Shown here: piece after piece, positions 50,506 to 59,385 of the stretch
Position numbering within the stretch: position 1 is the first letter of the stretch
How the letters are laid out: each line of letters opens with the position of its first letter
NCBI GenBank assembly: GCA_949287835.1
Contig: CASEHV010000031.1
Coordinates: 1-62,091, forward strand
Source of the DNA: an uncultured Helicobacter sp.
GTDB taxonomy: Bacteria; Campylobacterota; Campylobacteria; Campylobacterales; Helicobacteraceae
Direction: 5' to 3'
Length of the DNA stretch: 62,091 bases
The notes under the pieces: generated by a model
Database searches by the model: none
What the model was told of the DNA's origin: nothing
What the model saw: only the letters and a program-made list of their open reading frames with translations
Made by a program: the position numbers and the translations under genes

Positions 50506-51189
50506 ATGGGAATATATGATAGGAATTATTCTCGTGAAATGGAATCAGGCTATACTCGTAGCGACACGGCGTTAGTGAATTTTGTCAAGACTACCTATAA
50601 GTTTCTTGCGGGTAGCTTATTGTTAGCTTTCATTGGTGTTATGGTAGGTTGGTATAACCCCGCTGCTGTATTTCAGTATAGGGTTCCGTTGTTGTTTATA
50701 GAGTTGGGGTTAATTTTTGCACTAGGATTTGTGCAAAATAAACCCGGCGTAAATCTTGCAGTATTTGCAGCATTTTCGTTTATTAGCGGTCTATCCTTAG
50801 TGCCACTATTAGCAGTTGTAGCAATTAAAAATACCGGACTCATAGCACAGGCAGTAGCGATGACTACCATTATTTTTGGAATCATGAGTATTTATGCGCT
50901 TAAGACTACTAGAGACTTGGGTAACCTGGGTGTGGTGTTGTTCTGGTCTGCACTTGTTATATTTGTATTTGGTCTTTTGAATGCTTTTGTGTTTAAAAGC
51001 TCTATGGGGTCATTTGCTTTGTCTTGTATCGTTGTAGTTGTATTTAGTCTATATATAGCCTATGATACTCAAAACATCGTTAAAGGCAGATATGATAATC
51101 CAATCATTGCCGCTATAAGCTTATATTTAGACATTTTAAATATTTTTAAAGCACTGCTTTACATTCTATATTCTTCAGATGATAAATAG
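50506..51189 (+). CDS. Bax inhibitor-1/YccA-family membrane protein
   Basis: 227 residues with seven hydrophobic helices. Family features: ISGLSLVPLL, YIAYDTQNIVKG and the C-terminal ISLYLDILNIFKALLYIL. Homologues are membrane proteins linked to ion or calcium leak and stress; role here unknown. AAAGGAG precedes the ATG. Confidence 0.92.
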   Translation: MGIYDRNYSREMESGYTRSDTALVNFVKTTYKFLAGSLLLAFIGVMVGWYNPAAVFQYRVPLLFIELGLIFALGFVQNKPGVNLAVFAAFSFISGLSLVPLLAVVAIKNTGLIAQAVAMTTIIFGIMSIYALKTTRDLGNLGVVLFWSALVIFVFGLLNAFVFKSSMGSFALSCIVVVVFSLYIAYDTQNIVKGRYDNPIIAAISLYLDILNIFKALLYILYSSDDK

Positions 51190-51235
51190 AATCTAGAATC
51201 TTAACCTTAATTTTTAACGCAGATTCTTATCTGCT

Positions 51236-51243
51236 CCCCCCCC
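51236..51243 (+). repeat. C8 tract upstream of hemJ
   Basis: Eight consecutive C residues 23 bp before the ATG at 51267. Short for phase variation, but lies in the likely 5' UTR. Confidence 0.6.
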
Positions 51244-51266
51244 ATATCCCACAATCTGGAGTTCGC

Positions 51267-51707
51267 ATGGAATATTATCTATACACCGATTACTTCAAGG
51301 CATTTCATATCATATCTATCATTGTATGGCTTGCTGGATTATTCTATTTACCACGTCTTTTTGTTTATCACTCTATGCACTATGATAATAAGTCTTATTG
51401 TAGTATAGTTGAGATTCAAGAAAAAAAGCTGTATTACTGCATCTGCTATCCTGCTATGATTGCCGTCCTTGTGAGTGGCTCATTGCTAACGCTCTCTTTA
51501 CCCGGAATCTTTAAAAGCGGCGGCTGGATACATGCCAAGATGATGTTTGTAATCTTTATGATGATATTTCACTTTGCATGTGGGCATTTTAGAAAAAAGC
51601 TCTTAGTCTCGCAGTGCAGAAGTGCGAAGTTTTTTAGAATCTTTAATGAGATTCCCACAATTTTTATGCTAATAATTGTAATTTTAGTTGTATTAAAACC
51701 ATTTTAG
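51267..51707 (+). CDS. hemJ: Protoporphyrinogen oxidase HemJ
   Basis: 146-residue four-helix membrane protein of the HemJ family (formerly UPF0093). It carries the conserved His in FKAFHIISIIVWLAG and the Lys-containing WIHAKMMFV, both essential in studied homologues, plus FNEIPTIFMLIIVILV at the end. It oxidises protoporphyrinogen IX in haem synthesis. yciI follows after 11 bp. Confidence 0.9.
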   Translation: MEYYLYTDYFKAFHIISIIVWLAGLFYLPRLFVYHSMHYDNKSYCSIVEIQEKKLYYCICYPAMIAVLVSGSLLTLSLPGIFKSGGWIHAKMMFVIFMMIFHFACGHFRKKLLVSQCRSAKFFRIFNEIPTIFMLIIVILVVLKPF

Positions 51708-51718
51708 AAAGGAATAAT

Positions 51719-52018
51719 ATGTCTTTATTTATATGCAAAGTCCATTACACAAAGCCTTTTAGCGAGGTAGAGAAAGTGCTATCCTCACATAGAGAGTATC
51801 TAAAAAAGGAGGGCTATGATAAGAAGTTGCTACTTGCTTCAGGCCCTATGATTCCAAAAACAGGGGGGCTAATCATCGCTGCCTTTGCCTCTATGAGTGA
51901 GGCACAGAGCTTTGCTAGTAATGACCCATTTTGCATTCATGATGTGGCGCGATATGAGTTTATCGAGTTTGAGCCTGTTCTTAGCGATGCTTCCATTAGT
52001 GGCTTTATAGCTAGATAA
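51719..52018 (+). CDS. YciI-family protein
   Basis: 99 residues of the YCII fold. The His-Asp-type active region shows HREYLKKE, ASGPMIPKTGG and NDPFCIHDVARYEFIEF. Function unclear in the family; some members detoxify chlorinated compounds. The stop overlaps the recG start (TAATG), so the two are coupled. Confidence 0.88.
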   Translation: MSLFICKVHYTKPFSEVEKVLSSHREYLKKEGYDKKLLLASGPMIPKTGGLIIAAFASMSEAQSFASNDPFCIHDVARYEFIEFEPVLSDASISGFIAR

Positions 52019-54429
52019 TGTTCTCACTGCTATCATTCTGCCTAGATAATATCCCTCGTGGTTACGAATCTACCCATTTATTAGAATCTCTTGATAACGG
52101 GGCATCAGGTGCACTTGAGATTGAGGTTGTCTCATCTCGTTTTATAAATAATATAATGTTTGTAGTCGCATTTTCAAAGCATTTTAATATTGACATAAAA
52201 GTCGTGATTTTCAATGCAAGGCAGTATCATTATGCCATCTACAAGCCAAAGTTAACGCTCTTTATAGCAGGCAGGGTTGATGTAAAACCGCAAGGCATAG
52301 AGATAGTGAATCCAAAAGTTATTACAAATGTAGGTGAAGTGTTACCAAAATTCAAAAAAGGCATAAAAAAAACTTCAATATATACACATATCACAATGGA
52401 ATCTCTACTTTCACTTAACCTTCCAAAGACTTATTTAGAATCTCTAATCGATATTTTTTTTCCCTCCCTTGAGTTTTACAAACTTTATCGTAAATATAAT
52501 TCTCTACCTCCAACGCACATAAAGGCATTGAAATTTTGCGAGATTTTGCTTTATATGTATCGCTTAAGACGCAAGAGGGTGGAGTTTGATTCTAAGTTTC
52601 AGTGCAGCGGGGAGTATTTGGAGTTTTTTATAAACTCTCTGCCCTTTAAACTAACAGATGACCAACTAAATGCGATAGATGATATTAGGAAAGATTTAGC
52701 AGGTGAGAGTGCGGCGAGACGCATAGTCATGGGTGATGTGGGCTGTGGCAAGACTATGGTGATTCTATCTAGCGTCATGATTGCCTATCCGTATCGCTCA
52801 ATCCTTATGCTGCCTACCACGATTTTGGCACGTCAGATTTATAATGAGGCGCTAAAGTTTCTGCCCTCATTTGTGCGTGTGGTATGTGTGCTTTCAAGTG
52901 GAATATTAGGCGATATAGAGAATGCGGATTTCCTCATCGGCACGCAGGCGTTATTATTTTTGAAGACAGATTTTAGCCGCTTTGCCCTTGTGATGACAGA
53001 TGAGCAGCACCGCTTCGGCACAAATGCTAGAAAAGAGCTAGAGAAAATGGCACAAGATGAGGGCGGCGAATTATCAGAAAGCACTTTTAGCTCTAGTCTT
53101 GCGGAAAATTTAAGCTTTTTTGATGAGAATCTATTTTCTTTTTTAGACACGCTAGATTTTTGTGAATCTGTTTCTACTATGGAGGATTTACTAGATTTTG
53201 AATCTCCTGCTATGTTAGGTAAAAATGGCGATTTAGAGTCTGCCATGTTTAGGAGTAAGACAGAAATATCTTTTGAATTGCAAAAAGAAGTCATGTTGAG
53301 CGATAGCGAAACATCTTTGCAGAATCTAGATTCTAAAGATTCTTCGCCTTTGGCTCAGAATGACGAATTATTTCGGAATGACAATTCTCTCGTCATGTTG
53401 AGCGATAGCGAAACATCTATAAAATCAAAACAAGATTCTAAAGATTCTTCGCTTTCGCTCAGAATGACGAATTTAGAATCCCAAAATGATAGCACACATC
53501 ATAATGATAGCAATCCCGTCATGTTGAGCGTTAGCGAAATATCTCACGGTAGTAAAACATCTCACAAAAGCGAAATAACTTTAGATTCCAAACAAAACAC
53601 AGAATCCACAAAAGCACAGAAATCCAAAAAGAATCCAACATCTCCAGATTGCAAAAAACAAGACTCCAAAGCACAGCACAGCACAAAAAAGCCGCATAAT
53701 ATCCAGCTCTCCGCCACGCCAATACCACGCACAATGGCAATGATAGAGAGTAATTTCATAAACTTTTCATTCATTAAACAAATGCCATTTCACAAGGATA
53801 TAACAAGCATTGTCATAAATGATTATGACTTCCCAGCACTGCTAGAGCATATCAAAAGCGAAATATCGCAAGGCAATCAAGTGGCAATCATCTATCCGCT
53901 TATAGAGGAGTCAAAAGATGGCAGGGATAATAGAATCAAATATGCCTCGCTAGAGCAGGCTAGGGCATATTGGGAGAGTCGCTTTGAGAGCGTATTTGTA
54001 ACGCATGGCAGGGACAAGGCAAAGGAGGAGGTGCTAGCTAGTTTTGCGAATTCTAGTGGGGCTATTTTACTTTCTACGACCATGATAGAGGTTGGAATCT
54101 CAATTCCAAATCTAACCACGATTGTCATCTCAGGAGCAGAGCGACTAGGCTTTGCGACACTGCATCAGCTAAGGGGTCGCGTAAGTAGGAATGGATTAAA
54201 GGGCTACTGCTATCTTTATACCAAAATGAGAGATAGTAAGCGATTGAGTGACTTTTGTGCGACTTCTAGCGGATTTGATATAGCCGAGCTTGACTTGCGA
54301 TATAGAAACAGCGGGGATTTGTTAGATGGCAGAGTGCAGAGTGGCAATAGCTTTAATTTCTTTAATCTCCTAGATGACGAGGATATTTTAAAAGAGGCAA
54401 GGGGGTTTTTGGATAAAACACATATTTAG
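52018..54429 (+). CDS. recG: ATP-dependent DNA helicase RecG with a large repeat-derived insert
   Basis: Helicase that reverses stalled replication forks. 803 residues against about 620-700 usual for the family. Motifs: Walker A MGDVGCGKT (about 240), Ia LPTTILARQIY, GTQALL, motif II DEQH (328-331), III SATPIPRT (565-572), IV IIYPLIEES, V LLSTTMIEVGISIPN and VI QLRGRVSRNG. The gap between motifs II and III is about 234 residues; in E. coli RecG it is about 30. The first part of the insert is acidic with SFSSL-type low complexity (about 345-424). The second part (about 425-560) is D/S/K/N-rich and holds three ATGTT-type and two ATTCT-type hairpin elements, all in frame. The catalytic motifs themselves look intact. 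Confidence 0.92.
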   Translation: MFSLLSFCLDNIPRGYESTHLLESLDNGASGALEIEVVSSRFINNIMFVVAFSKHFNIDIKVVIFNARQYHYAIYKPKLTLFIAGRVDVKPQGIEIVNPKVITNVGEVLPKFKKGIKKTSIYTHITMESLLSLNLPKTYLESLIDIFFPSLEFYKLYRKYNSLPPTHIKALKFCEILLYMYRLRRKRVEFDSKFQCSGEYLEFFINSLPFKLTDDQLNAIDDIRKDLAGESAARRIVMGDVGCGKTMVILSSVMIAYPYRSILMLPTTILARQIYNEALKFLPSFVRVVCVLSSGILGDIENADFLIGTQALLFLKTDFSRFALVMTDEQHRFGTNARKELEKMAQDEGGELSESTFSSSLAENLSFFDENLFSFLDTLDFCESVSTMEDLLDFESPAMLGKNGDLESAMFRSKTEISFELQKEVMLSDSETSLQNLDSKDSSPLAQNDELFRNDNSLVMLSDSETSIKSKQDSKDSSLSLRMTNLESQNDSTHHNDSNPVMLSVSEISHGSKTSHKSEITLDSKQNTESTKAQKSKKNPTSPDCKKQDSKAQHSTKKPHNIQLSATPIPRTMAMIESNFINFSFIKQMPFHKDITSIVINDYDFPALLEHIKSEISQGNQVAIIYPLIEESKDGRDNRIKYASLEQARAYWESRFESVFVTHGRDKAKEEVLASFANSSGAILLSTTMIEVGISIPNLTTIVISGAERLGFATLHQLRGRVSRNGLKGYCYLYTKMRDSKRLSDFCATSSGFDIAELDLRYRNSGDLLDGRVQSGNSFNFFNLLDDEDILKEARGFLDKTHI
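53290..53544 (+). repeat. Five hairpin elements in frame inside recG
   Basis: ATGTT-type copies at 53290-53316 and 53392-53418 are identical over 27 bp. A third at 53518-53544 differs at two positions. ATTCT-type copies are at 53329-53373 and 53434-53473. GAATCTAGATTC at 53322-53333 joins the first pair. Peptides: V-M-L-S-D-S-E-T-S (twice), V-M-L-S-V-S-E-I-S and D-S-K-D-S-S (twice). Confidence 0.9.
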
Positions 54430-54487
54430 AAATATTGCTATTGATTAAAAATATATGTTAGAATAGTTAAAAAAATAAAGGGAATGA

Positions 54488-56746
54488 ATGGCGACTTCCA
54501 GAAAAGCTACTAGCACTAAAGCAGCAAAAACTAGCAAAAAGGTAGCCAAGAAGCACAATCTCATCATTGTAGAATCTCCAGCGAAAGCAAAGACGATTAA
54601 AAACTTTTTGGGTAGCGACTATGAAGTCATCGCATCAAAGGGGCATATACGCGACCTACCAGAAAAAGCTTTTGGAATCACCGTAAAAGACAAGCATTTC
54701 ATACCAAAATATGACATTTCTGCAAAGAATAAAGATGTGGTAGAGCATATTCGCACACTTCATAAAAACGCAAAAACAACCTACATAGCCACCGATGAGG
54801 ATAGAGAGGGGGAGGCTATTGGATTCCATATCATCGAGGCACTCTCAGGGAATATTAAGGACTTTCCTAGAATCGTCTTTCATGAGATTACAAAGAGTGC
54901 GATTACCCATTCACTAGAGAATCCGCGCCGCATCGATATGGATAGGGTTAATGCCCAGCAGGCGCGCCGCCTCCTAGATAGGATTGTGGGCTATAAACTA
55001 AGCTCTCTTATCTCACAAAAGATTAGTCGCGGTCTTAGTGCAGGCAGGGTGCAGTCTAGTGCGCTTAAGATTCTAGTCGATAGGGAACGTGAGATTAGGG
55101 TATTTGTGCCAGAGGATTATTTTCTTATCAATGCACTTATGAAAATAGATGAAAATGATGAAAATAGCCATTTAGTCTTTGATTTAGTGCGATTTGGAGA
55201 TAAAAAGATAGAGAAACTATCGCTAAAGGATAGGGCAGAGGTAGATGAGATTCTATCATATCTATCATCGCAGAGTTTTCATATAGATTCTATAACCAAA
55301 AAGCAAAGGGTAGTGAAAAGTCCCCCGCCATTTATGACTTCAACGCTCCAGCAGTCAAGCTCTAGTTCGTTAGGATTTTCCCCTACAAAGACCATGCAGA
55401 TAGCACAGAATCTATACGAGGGCGTGATGACAAATAATGGTCTTGCAGGTGTGATTACCTACATGAGGACAGATAGTCTAAATATTGCAAAGGAAGCACT
55501 TGATAGCGTTCGTGAGTTTATATTAAAAGACTTTGGGGAAGAATATTTACCAGATAAACCAAAAGCTTATGCTACTAAGCAGAAATCCGCCCAAGAGGCA
55601 CATGAGGCAATTCGCCCTACGAATCTAGCCTTTAATCCTAGCATTGCAAAGTCGTTTTTAAAGCCAGATGAGCTAAAGTTATATACCCTTATCTTTAATC
55701 GCTTTGTAGCCTCTCAGATGAAGGACGCCATATATGAAAACGAGAATGTGAGTGTGCTTTGTAAGAATGGCAGAGCGGAATTTAAAATCACGGGGAAAAG
55801 GCTAATTTTTAGCGGATTCTACGAGATTTTAGGCAATGATGATAAGGATAGATTACTGCCAAAGCTAAGTGAGGGTAGTGCGGTGGTTTTTAGCGAGATT
55901 AGCGATGTGGCAAAAAGCACAGAGCCGCCCCCGCATTACTCTGAGGCTGGACTTGTAAAGGAGCTAGAGAGTTTAGGCATAGGCAGACCTAGCACGTATG
56001 CGCCTACCATTCGGTTACTTGTGGATAGGAACTATGTCGCACTTGAGGGCAAGAAACTTGTGGTGCAAGATATTGCCTTTAGCGTCATCGAGATGCTAGA
56101 GGGGAATTTTAACGAGATTGTAGATAGCGGTTTTAGTGCCTCTTTGGAGGATAAGCTAGATGATATAGCGGCAAGTAAGCTAGATTGGGAAAATGTGCTA
56201 TGGGATTTTTATGAGCCATTTATGCAGAAAATAGCTGATGGCAAAAAACAGATACAATCGCAGAAAACCACCACGCCCACGGGCGAGTTCTGCCCTGAGT
56301 GCGGCGGGGAGCTTGTGATACGAAATGGGCGATATGGCGAGTTTATATCCTGCTCTAACTATCCTACTTGCAAATACATTAAACGCGATGATAGCGATGA
56401 GACAAATGAGATATGTGAGAAATGTGGTGCTGCCATGCAGGTAAAGATGAGTAAGAGAGGGAAATTTTTGGCATGTAGTGCATATCCGAAATGCAAGAAT
56501 GCAAAGCCACTAAATAAGCCTAAAACACTTGGCATAAAATGCCCTAAATGCGGGGGTGAGATTATGGAGAGAAGCTCTAGGCGCGGAATCTTTTATGGCT
56601 GCTCAAATTATCCTAAATGTAAATTTACAAGCAATCTGGTGCCAACGGATAGAATCTGTGATTCCTGTGGCTCTGTGATGTGTAGGCATAAGAGTAAGGA
56701 AAATACATTAGTGTGTGCAGAGTGCAAGGCTGCGGTGGAGCTGTGA
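54488..56746 (+). CDS. topA: DNA topoisomerase I
   Basis: Relaxes negative supercoils. 752 residues. TOPRIM domain with IVESPAKAKTIKNFLG (catalytic Glu) and TDEDREGEAIG (D-x-D-x-E). Catalytic tyrosine Tyr325 in VITYMRTDS. The C-terminus has four zinc-ribbon type Cys clusters (CPECGG...CSNYPTC, CEKCGA...CSAYPKC, CPKCGG...CSNYPKC, CDSCGS...C-x2-C). The N-terminal 20 residues are Lys/Ala/Thr-rich. GGGAATGA precedes the start, with a weak ribosome site. Confidence 0.95.
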   Translation: MATSRKATSTKAAKTSKKVAKKHNLIIVESPAKAKTIKNFLGSDYEVIASKGHIRDLPEKAFGITVKDKHFIPKYDISAKNKDVVEHIRTLHKNAKTTYIATDEDREGEAIGFHIIEALSGNIKDFPRIVFHEITKSAITHSLENPRRIDMDRVNAQQARRLLDRIVGYKLSSLISQKISRGLSAGRVQSSALKILVDREREIRVFVPEDYFLINALMKIDENDENSHLVFDLVRFGDKKIEKLSLKDRAEVDEILSYLSSQSFHIDSITKKQRVVKSPPPFMTSTLQQSSSSSLGFSPTKTMQIAQNLYEGVMTNNGLAGVITYMRTDSLNIAKEALDSVREFILKDFGEEYLPDKPKAYATKQKSAQEAHEAIRPTNLAFNPSIAKSFLKPDELKLYTLIFNRFVASQMKDAIYENENVSVLCKNGRAEFKITGKRLIFSGFYEILGNDDKDRLLPKLSEGSAVVFSEISDVAKSTEPPPHYSEAGLVKELESLGIGRPSTYAPTIRLLVDRNYVALEGKKLVVQDIAFSVIEMLEGNFNEIVDSGFSASLEDKLDDIAASKLDWENVLWDFYEPFMQKIADGKKQIQSQKTTTPTGEFCPECGGELVIRNGRYGEFISCSNYPTCKYIKRDDSDETNEICEKCGAAMQVKMSKRGKFLACSAYPKCKNAKPLNKPKTLGIKCPKCGGEIMERSSRRGIFYGCSNYPKCKFTSNLVPTDRICDSCGSVMCRHKSKENTLVCAECKAAVEL

Positions 56747-56767
56747 GAGTTATAATTAAGGAAAACC

Positions 56768-58240
56768 ATGTCAATTTTTAGAGAATATGATATTAGAGGT
56801 ATATTTCAAGAGGATTTAAATCAAGAGGTTGTTGTAAAAATCGGCTATCTTTTAGGGCTTGAGGCTAGTAAATATGACAATAAAGTAGCTATAGGATATG
56901 ATGCTAGGACGCATAGCCCTACGCTTTTTGAGTGGCTATCAAGTGGCTTTGCTTTGGCAAATATAGAGGTGTATAATTTGGGATTAATTCCCACGCCTGT
57001 GGCATATTTTTGCGTTTTTAATACAGATATTAAAAGCTCTGTGATGATAACAGGCTCTCATAATCCACCGCAATATAATGGCTTTAAAATCACGATAAAC
57101 AAGCAGCCTTTCTATGGCAGTGATATACAGATGTTAGCAAAGAAATTATTAGAGCTAGATTCTAAAGATTCTTCGCGTTTGGCTCAGAATGACGAATTGT
57201 TTCATAATAACACTTCCTCCGTCATGTTGAGCGGTAGCGAAACATCTTTGGATTCCAAGCAGAATCTAGATTCTAAAATAGAGACAAAAAAACTAGACGT
57301 GCTTAAAAGCTATATTGATTTTATGTGTAAGGAATTTAGTTTTCTCTCAAATCTCAAAGAGAGTGTAGCATTTGACTGCGGGAATGGCGTGGCAGGCGTG
57401 GCATTAGATGAGATTTTAAGTCGGCTTAATATAAAGGCAGAGAGACTATATTTTAATCCCGATGGTACATTTCCCAATCATCACCCAGACCCAAGCGAGG
57501 AGAAAAATCTAGCGGATTTAAAGAATGTACTAGATTCTAAAAATATAAATATCGGCATTGCCTATGATGGTGATGCCGACAGAGTGGCGCTACTATCGCG
57601 AACTCATAATTTTAAGGGCGATGAGTTAGCAATTCTATTTGCCAAAGATATAGCGACAAGAAAGCAGAATCCGCTAGTCATAGGCGAGGTTAAATGCTCT
57701 CAAATCATGTATGATGAGATTAATAAATTTGGCAAGGCATACATGTATAAGACAGGGCATAGCAATCTAAAAGTGAAATTAAAGGAGCTAAACGCAGATT
57801 TAGCCTGTGAGATGAGTGGGCATATCTTTTTCAACGACCGCTACTTTGGCTATGATGATGCTATCTATGCCTCACTTAGAATCTTAGAGATGATATACAA
57901 GCAGGGAAATGGGTTAGATAATGCCATAGCCCCGCTAGAGGAGCAGATTCTATCCCTACCAAAGACATATAGCACAGATGAGGAAAAAATATCTGTGTCT
58001 GAGGAGAGTAAATTTGCCATTATAGAGAATCTAAAAGAAAAATTAAAGAGTGTAGATTCTAGCTTTCCTGTGATAAAAAATATTATTGACATAGATGGTG
58101 TGCGTGTTATATTTGAGAATGGCTGGGGACTTGTGCGGGCAAGTAATACCACCCCCGTGCTTGTAACGCGCTTTGAATCTTACTCACAGAGTGATTTAGA
58201 AATTTATAAAAATGCACTGCTTGGATTGCTAGATATTTAG
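56768..58240 (+). CDS. Phosphomannomutase/phosphoglucomutase with repeat-derived insert
   Basis: Interconverts hexose-6-phosphate and hexose-1-phosphate for sugar nucleotides (possible source for gmd and LPS). 490 residues; relatives of the AlgC/ManB type are about 455. Active-site phosphoserine in MITGSHNPPQYNGFK, metal loop IAYDGDADRVA, substrate loop CEMSGHIFF and phosphate-binding LVRASNTTPVLVTRFE. Residues about 131-170 are an added D/S/K/N-rich loop encoded by hairpin elements between the first and second domains. It follows topA by 21 bp on the same strand. Confidence 0.92.
   Translation: MSIFREYDIRGIFQEDLNQEVVVKIGYLLGLEASKYDNKVAIGYDARTHSPTLFEWLSSGFALANIEVYNLGLIPTPVAYFCVFNTDIKSSVMITGSHNPPQYNGFKITINKQPFYGSDIQMLAKKLLELDSKDSSRLAQNDELFHNNTSSVMLSGSETSLDSKQNLDSKIETKKLDVLKSYIDFMCKEFSFLSNLKESVAFDCGNGVAGVALDEILSRLNIKAERLYFNPDGTFPNHHPDPSEEKNLADLKNVLDSKNINIGIAYDGDADRVALLSRTHNFKGDELAILFAKDIATRKQNPLVIGEVKCSQIMYDEINKFGKAYMYKTGHSNLKVKLKELNADLACEMSGHIFFNDRYFGYDDAIYASLRILEMIYKQGNGLDNAIAPLEEQILSLPKTYSTDEEKISVSEESKFAIIENLKEKLKSVDSSFPVIKNIIDIDGVRVIFENGWGLVRASNTTPVLVTRFESYSQSDLEIYKNALLGLLDI
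57158..57273 (+). repeat. Two hairpin elements in frame inside the phosphomannomutase gene
   Basis: ATTCT-type at 57158-57201 (nearly identical to 53329-53373 in recG), ATGTT-type at 57221-57247, and a GAATCTAGATTC palindrome at 57262-57273. Peptides D-S-K-D-S-S-R-L-A-Q-N-D-E-L-F and V-M-L-S-G-S-E-T-S. Confidence 0.92.
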
Positions 58241-58254
58241 AAACATTTTTGTAG

Positions 58255-58674
58255 TTATTTATTATGCTTTCTGTGATATATCTTTCTGCATAGTATTTGA
58301 CTGGGATTACAGCCAATTGTGTATGTCCCATTGCTATTTTGCCGTATATCTAGCCTTAGTTGTTTATTGTTGATTCTAAGAATATAGGTATTTCTTCGCA
58401 ATATTAAAGAGATATGCTTATCTTGAAACTGGGAATTTTTCATAATATCTAATAACATATCTTGTTTAATCGCTGTTTTACTAAGGAATGAATAATAAGC
58501 CGCCTCGTTTAGTTGCGTCTGTAATAGCTGCAATGCCATTGCTGCTTTCCTTATAGCGATATGCTCCTCTATATTTGGCTTTAGGGCAAAACTAGCTATG
58601 ATGCTTAGTATTAATAGGGAAATTAAAACCTCAAGTGTGCTAAAGGCAGATGATATATTTTTATATTCCCTCAC
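58255..58674 (-). CDS. Pilin-like (type IV/pseudopilin N-terminal motif) protein
   Basis: 139 residues. The N-terminus AFSTLEVLISLLILSIIASF (about 10-29) has the pilin-type pattern of a cleavage site followed by a hydrophobic helix with Glu at +5 relative to the Phe, although Ala replaces the usual Gly before the Phe. The C-terminal region holds two Cys (IGCNPSQILC), as in many pseudopilins. Starts with GTG 4 bp after the methyltransferase stop. Helicobacter lacks a known type IV pilus; a DNA-uptake or secretion role is possible but unproven. Confidence 0.7.
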   Translation of the reverse strand: MREYKNISSAFSTLEVLISLLILSIIASFALKPNIEEHIAIRKAAMALQLLQTQLNEAAYYSFLSKTAIKQDMLLDIMKNSQFQDKHISLILRRNTYILRINNKQLRLDIRQNSNGTYTIGCNPSQILCRKIYHRKHNK

Positions 58675-58678
58675 ACCT

Positions 58679-59323
58679 CTACCCCCTTAAATCTGCTCCG
58701 ATAAAATCCCTGCCCAAAATCCTGCAGCACTCAAAGACGCTAAAGCTCCCTGCCGCTGGGTCTAGCACTAGCTCCCCTTTTGCTGTGCAAGATTCTATGA
58801 GGATACTTTGTAGCCCCTTTGGCTTGCTATGTGGGTGGATTTTTAGAATCTCTTTGTCTATTTTTTCCTGCCATACATCGCGGATATTATGTATTTTCCA
58901 TGTATTTTTAGCTTTTATTGGCTTCTTTTGTATGATTAAAAGATATTCACTCTGCTTTCTAGTCCGATAGCCCATGCCCATTTTGCCCTTATCCCATGTG
59001 ATTAAATCCACGATTCTAAGGCTTGTAGAATCTAGCCACGATGATACCCCCTCGCAGAGATGAAACTTATCAATCCAAAGCATGAGATAGCAGCTAGGTT
59101 TTAGCACTCTATCTATCTGCGCTATAAACTGCACTATCACCTCCTCACTCATCTGTGCCAACTCGCTACGCACCCTCTGCCTAGAGCCCTCATTGCCATA
59201 TCGCATTTTATCTAGCACGCCGCGATACTGAGGGTCAAAAAAGCAGAGATTTACACTGCTAGATTCCATAGCATTTAGCAGTGTTAAGCCATCTAGTTTT
59301 AGCCTCTCATTTTTCCTTATCAC
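58679..59323 (-). CDS. Site-specific DNA methyltransferase (N6/N4 type)
   Basis: 214 residues. Motif IV ([15 protein letters not shown]-x-Y) comes early, near residue 30, and the SAM-binding motif I ([16 protein letters not shown]) lies at the C-terminal end, the order of the beta class of DNA methyltransferases. [14 protein letters not shown] and KPKGLQ are also typical of a set of Helicobacter enzymes. Starts at GTG with AAGGA. No endonuclease partner is adjacent, so it may be an orphan. The pilin-like gene follows in the same transcript. Confidence 0.9.
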   Translation of the reverse strand: MIRKNERLKLDGLTLLNAMESSSVNLCFFDPQYRGVLDKMRYGNEGSRQRVRSELAQMSEEVIVQFIAQIDRVLKPSCYLMLWIDKFHLCEGVSSWLDSTSLRIVDLITWDKGKMGMGYRTRKQSEYLLIIQKKPIKAKNTWKIHNIRDVWQEKIDKEILKIHPHSKPKGLQSILIESCTAKGELVLDPAAGSFSVFECCRILGRDFIGADLRG

Positions 59324-59385
59324 AGCACTTCCTTTTTCAATGTGTTATGTTAATATTTTCTCTTAAATATGCTAGAGAGAAAGTA

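Noticed and set aside
52839-53294. 151-codon minus-strand frame in recG
   Set aside because: Opposite helicase motif II and the acidic stretch, Ser/Lys-rich composition from the reverse of Glu/Ser codons; not a gene.
53531-53774. Two minus-strand frames of about 70 codons inside recG
   Set aside because: They are shadows of the low-complexity insert; the plus-strand recG frame continues through both sides of them.
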